Below, piece by piece: positions 5,178 to 6,520 of a stretch of 6,520 bases of DNA. The notes below the pieces were generated by a model. That model ran no database searches and was not told the origin of the DNA. It was given only the letters and a program-made list of their open reading frames with translations. The DNA is taken from contig JAFADX010000222.1 in NCBI GenBank assembly GCA_023424475.1, positions 1 to 6,520 of the forward strand. The letters are read 5' to 3'. This DNA is from Pseudomonadota bacterium (GTDB taxonomy: Bacteria > Pseudomonadota > Alphaproteobacteria > Acetobacterales > Acetobacteraceae). Positions within the stretch are counted from its first letter, which is position 1. The number at the start of each line of letters is the position of its first letter. A program made the position numbers and the translations under genes.

Positions 5178-6520
5178 TCAGGTGCCCGGGTTGAACCAGG
5201 CGCCGCGCCAGTCGATGGCGCCGACGCCGAAGTCGAAGATCACGCTGACCTCGACGCCGTCTGCGCCCTGCACCGGCCCGGTGGTGACCTGCGGCCCCTC
5301 GGCGCCGTTGAGATAGCCGTAGACATAGACGGGTGCCGCGACCGGGTCGGAGAACAGATACCAGCGGTTCGCCTGGATCAGCGGCTCGATCACCGGCTGC
5401 ACGAAGCCGGCAAAGACGTTCGCCTTGCCGATCTCGCTCGCGGCAACGGTGACGGTCGCGCGCCGCGCCGCCAGCTCCTGGTTCGGCCCGACCAGCAGGC
5501 GCATGGCCTGGCCCATCGAGATCGGCAGCCCGTCCAGCGTGCGCTGCTTCATGATGGCGGTGCGGCCGGCGCCGATGGTGTCGGTGTCGAGCACGGTGCC
5601 GGTGCTGGCCTTGTTGGCGCGCGCCGCACCGGTGGCGAACACGGGCGCGCTGCCGGTGGAGAGCGTCGGGCCGTCGCCATTGGCGCTGTTCAGCAGGTTG
5701 TAGGCGGTGGCGTTCTCGAACTCGGCGACGCGGCGGCCGATGGCGGCGGCGAAGTCGGTGAAGGCGCCAAGGTCGTCATTGACCAGCATCGGCCGCGTGA
5801 CGCGGATGCGTCGCGCGAAGGTCTGCAGGAGGACGATCTCCTGGCTCTCGGACATGGTGCCGACCTGGATCTCGCCGTTCTCGGCGAGGGGGAGCAGGGT
5901 CGGGAAGTCACCGATGCGCAGGTGCCGGTGCGGCTTGAAGTCGCGGAAGTCGCGCGGGAGGAAGATCTGGCGGTAGGTCGGCTGCGCCGGCTGGTAGGCG
6001 GCGAGCAGCATCTTGTTGGCGGCTGCCGCCAGCAGCAGCGGGAAGTCCGAGCTGGTGTGGAAGGCGCGCTCGGCGAGCAGCGTCGGGTTGCGGGGCACGC
6101 TCCGCTCGCCGCGGGCGCGGAGCAGCTCGCCGATCATGTCGGAGGGGCGCCAGCCCATGAACTCGGCGTGGCGGCCGGAGCGACCATTCTCCCCCTGGGG
6201 CTGGTAGCCGGGCATGGCACGGGCGGCGAGCGCCTCGGCCATGGCGTCGAGGACCTGCGCCGGGTCGTCGTGGCCGGGGCCGGTCTCCGGGCGGGCGGGA
6301 ATGGACGGGCGCGGCCCCTGCGCCACCAGGGCATCGAACAGGGCGCGACGGGCCTGGTCGCCGGTCCAGCCCTGGGCGATGGCCTCGGCACGGACCGGGG
6401 TGATGCGGTCCGCCGGCAGCAGGGCGCGGGCGGCCTCGACCGCGGCGTCGATGCCGGCGATGCGCTCGCGCTCGGCGCGCTGCGCCTCGGCGCGGACCGC
6501 GTCGAGATCAGGCGTCGCAG
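5178..6520 (-). CDS. Prohead protease/major capsid fusion protein, C-terminal capsid part (runs off the right edge)
   Basis: The frame is open from the right edge to TGA at 5178-5180, giving 446 visible residues. The first part (about 6060-6518) is an Ala/Arg/Glu-rich, helical scaffold-like linker with segments such as AERERIAGIDAAVEAARALL and SDMIGELLRARGE. From about 6059 the capsid domain begins with HTSSDFPLLLAAAANKMLLA. It continues through FKPHRHLRIGDFPTLLPLAENGEI, RRIRVTRPMLVNDDLGAFTDFAAAIGRR and a C-terminal GVEVSVIFDFGVGAIDWRGAW. This resembles Mu gpT-like and fused protease/capsid proteins of alphaproteobacterial prophages; the scaffold-like stretch continuing past the edge is why I favour the fusion. 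A GTG at 6326 could be read as a start, but coding sequence clearly continues upstream. The protease domain itself is outside the window, so the fusion is inferred. Confidence 0.85.
   Translation of the reverse strand, partial: ATPDLDAVRAEAQRAERERIAGIDAAVEAARALLPADRITPVRAEAIAQGWTGDQARRALFDALVAQGPRPSIPARPETGPGHDDPAQVLDAMAEALAARAMPGYQPQGENGRSGRHAEFMGWRPSDMIGELLRARGERSVPRNPTLLAERAFHTSSDFPLLLAAAANKMLLAAYQPAQPTYRQIFLPRDFRDFKPHRHLRIGDFPTLLPLAENGEIQVGTMSESQEIVLLQTFARRIRVTRPMLVNDDLGAFTDFAAAIGRRVAEFENATAYNLLNSANGDGPTLSTGSAPVFATGAARANKASTGTVLDTDTIGAGRTAIMKQRTLDGLPISMGQAMRLLVGPNQELAARRATVTVAASEIGKANVFAGFVQPVIEPLIQANRWYLFSDPVAAPVYVYGYLNGAEGPQVTTGPVQGADGVEVSVIFDFGVGAIDWRGAWFNPGT

Noticed and set aside
1..6520. 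Gene transfer agent cluster instead of prophage
   Set aside because: A full lysis set with nested spanins, the likely protease/capsid fusion and an inserted moron fit a prophage better; the order does not match the Rhodobacter-type agent cluster as I know it, though the window alone cannot prove the phage is functional.

Overview
The window is part of a prophage, or a tailed-phage genome, from a GC-rich bacterium. The minus strand carries a compact late operon for head, lysis, connector and tail proteins. The protein families (a prohead protease/major capsid fusion, a DUF2190 cement protein, a DUF6441 protein, a tail tube protein) and the high GC (48 of 60 bases counted at 2461-2520) suggest an alphaproteobacterial host, possibly Acetobacteraceae or a relative. 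That host assignment comes from remembered family distribution, not from a search. No host gene, attachment site, tRNA, CRISPR array or insertion sequence is visible. Both ends of the window cut through phage genes.

On the minus strand, in transcription order from right to left, the genes are: the major capsid region of a protease/capsid fusion (5178 to beyond 6520); a strong hairpin (5125-5150); the DUF2190 capsid cement protein (4754-5104); an M15-type endolysin (4356-4754); a nested inner-membrane/outer-membrane spanin pair (3967-4356 and 3801-4076); a lambda FII-like head-tail joining protein (3496-3804); a small holin (3161-3484); a DUF6441 connector or tail protein (2439-3164); a tail terminator-like protein (1996-2442); the tail tube protein (1005-1961); and the N-terminal part of a probable tail assembly chaperone (1-251). 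From the cement gene to the tail terminator the genes touch or overlap by 1-4 bases (TGATG, GTGA), apart from the deep spanin overlap and an 11-base gap before the holin. This implies one polycistronic, translationally coupled message. A complete lysis set therefore sits inside the morphogenesis module.

The exception is the interval between the tail tube and the chaperone. There a 173-residue gene of unknown function (434-955) lies on the opposite strand. It has clearly lower GC and its own AT-rich sigma70-like promoter. Two near-identical palindromic operators (AACCTA-N3-TAGGTT) are centred 21 bp apart around the -35 box. This looks like a moron: a self-regulated cargo gene inserted into the tail operon and probably expressed during lysogeny. 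It is the most novel item in the window. Between it and the chaperone start lie two overlapping, mutually exclusive stem-loops (320-345).
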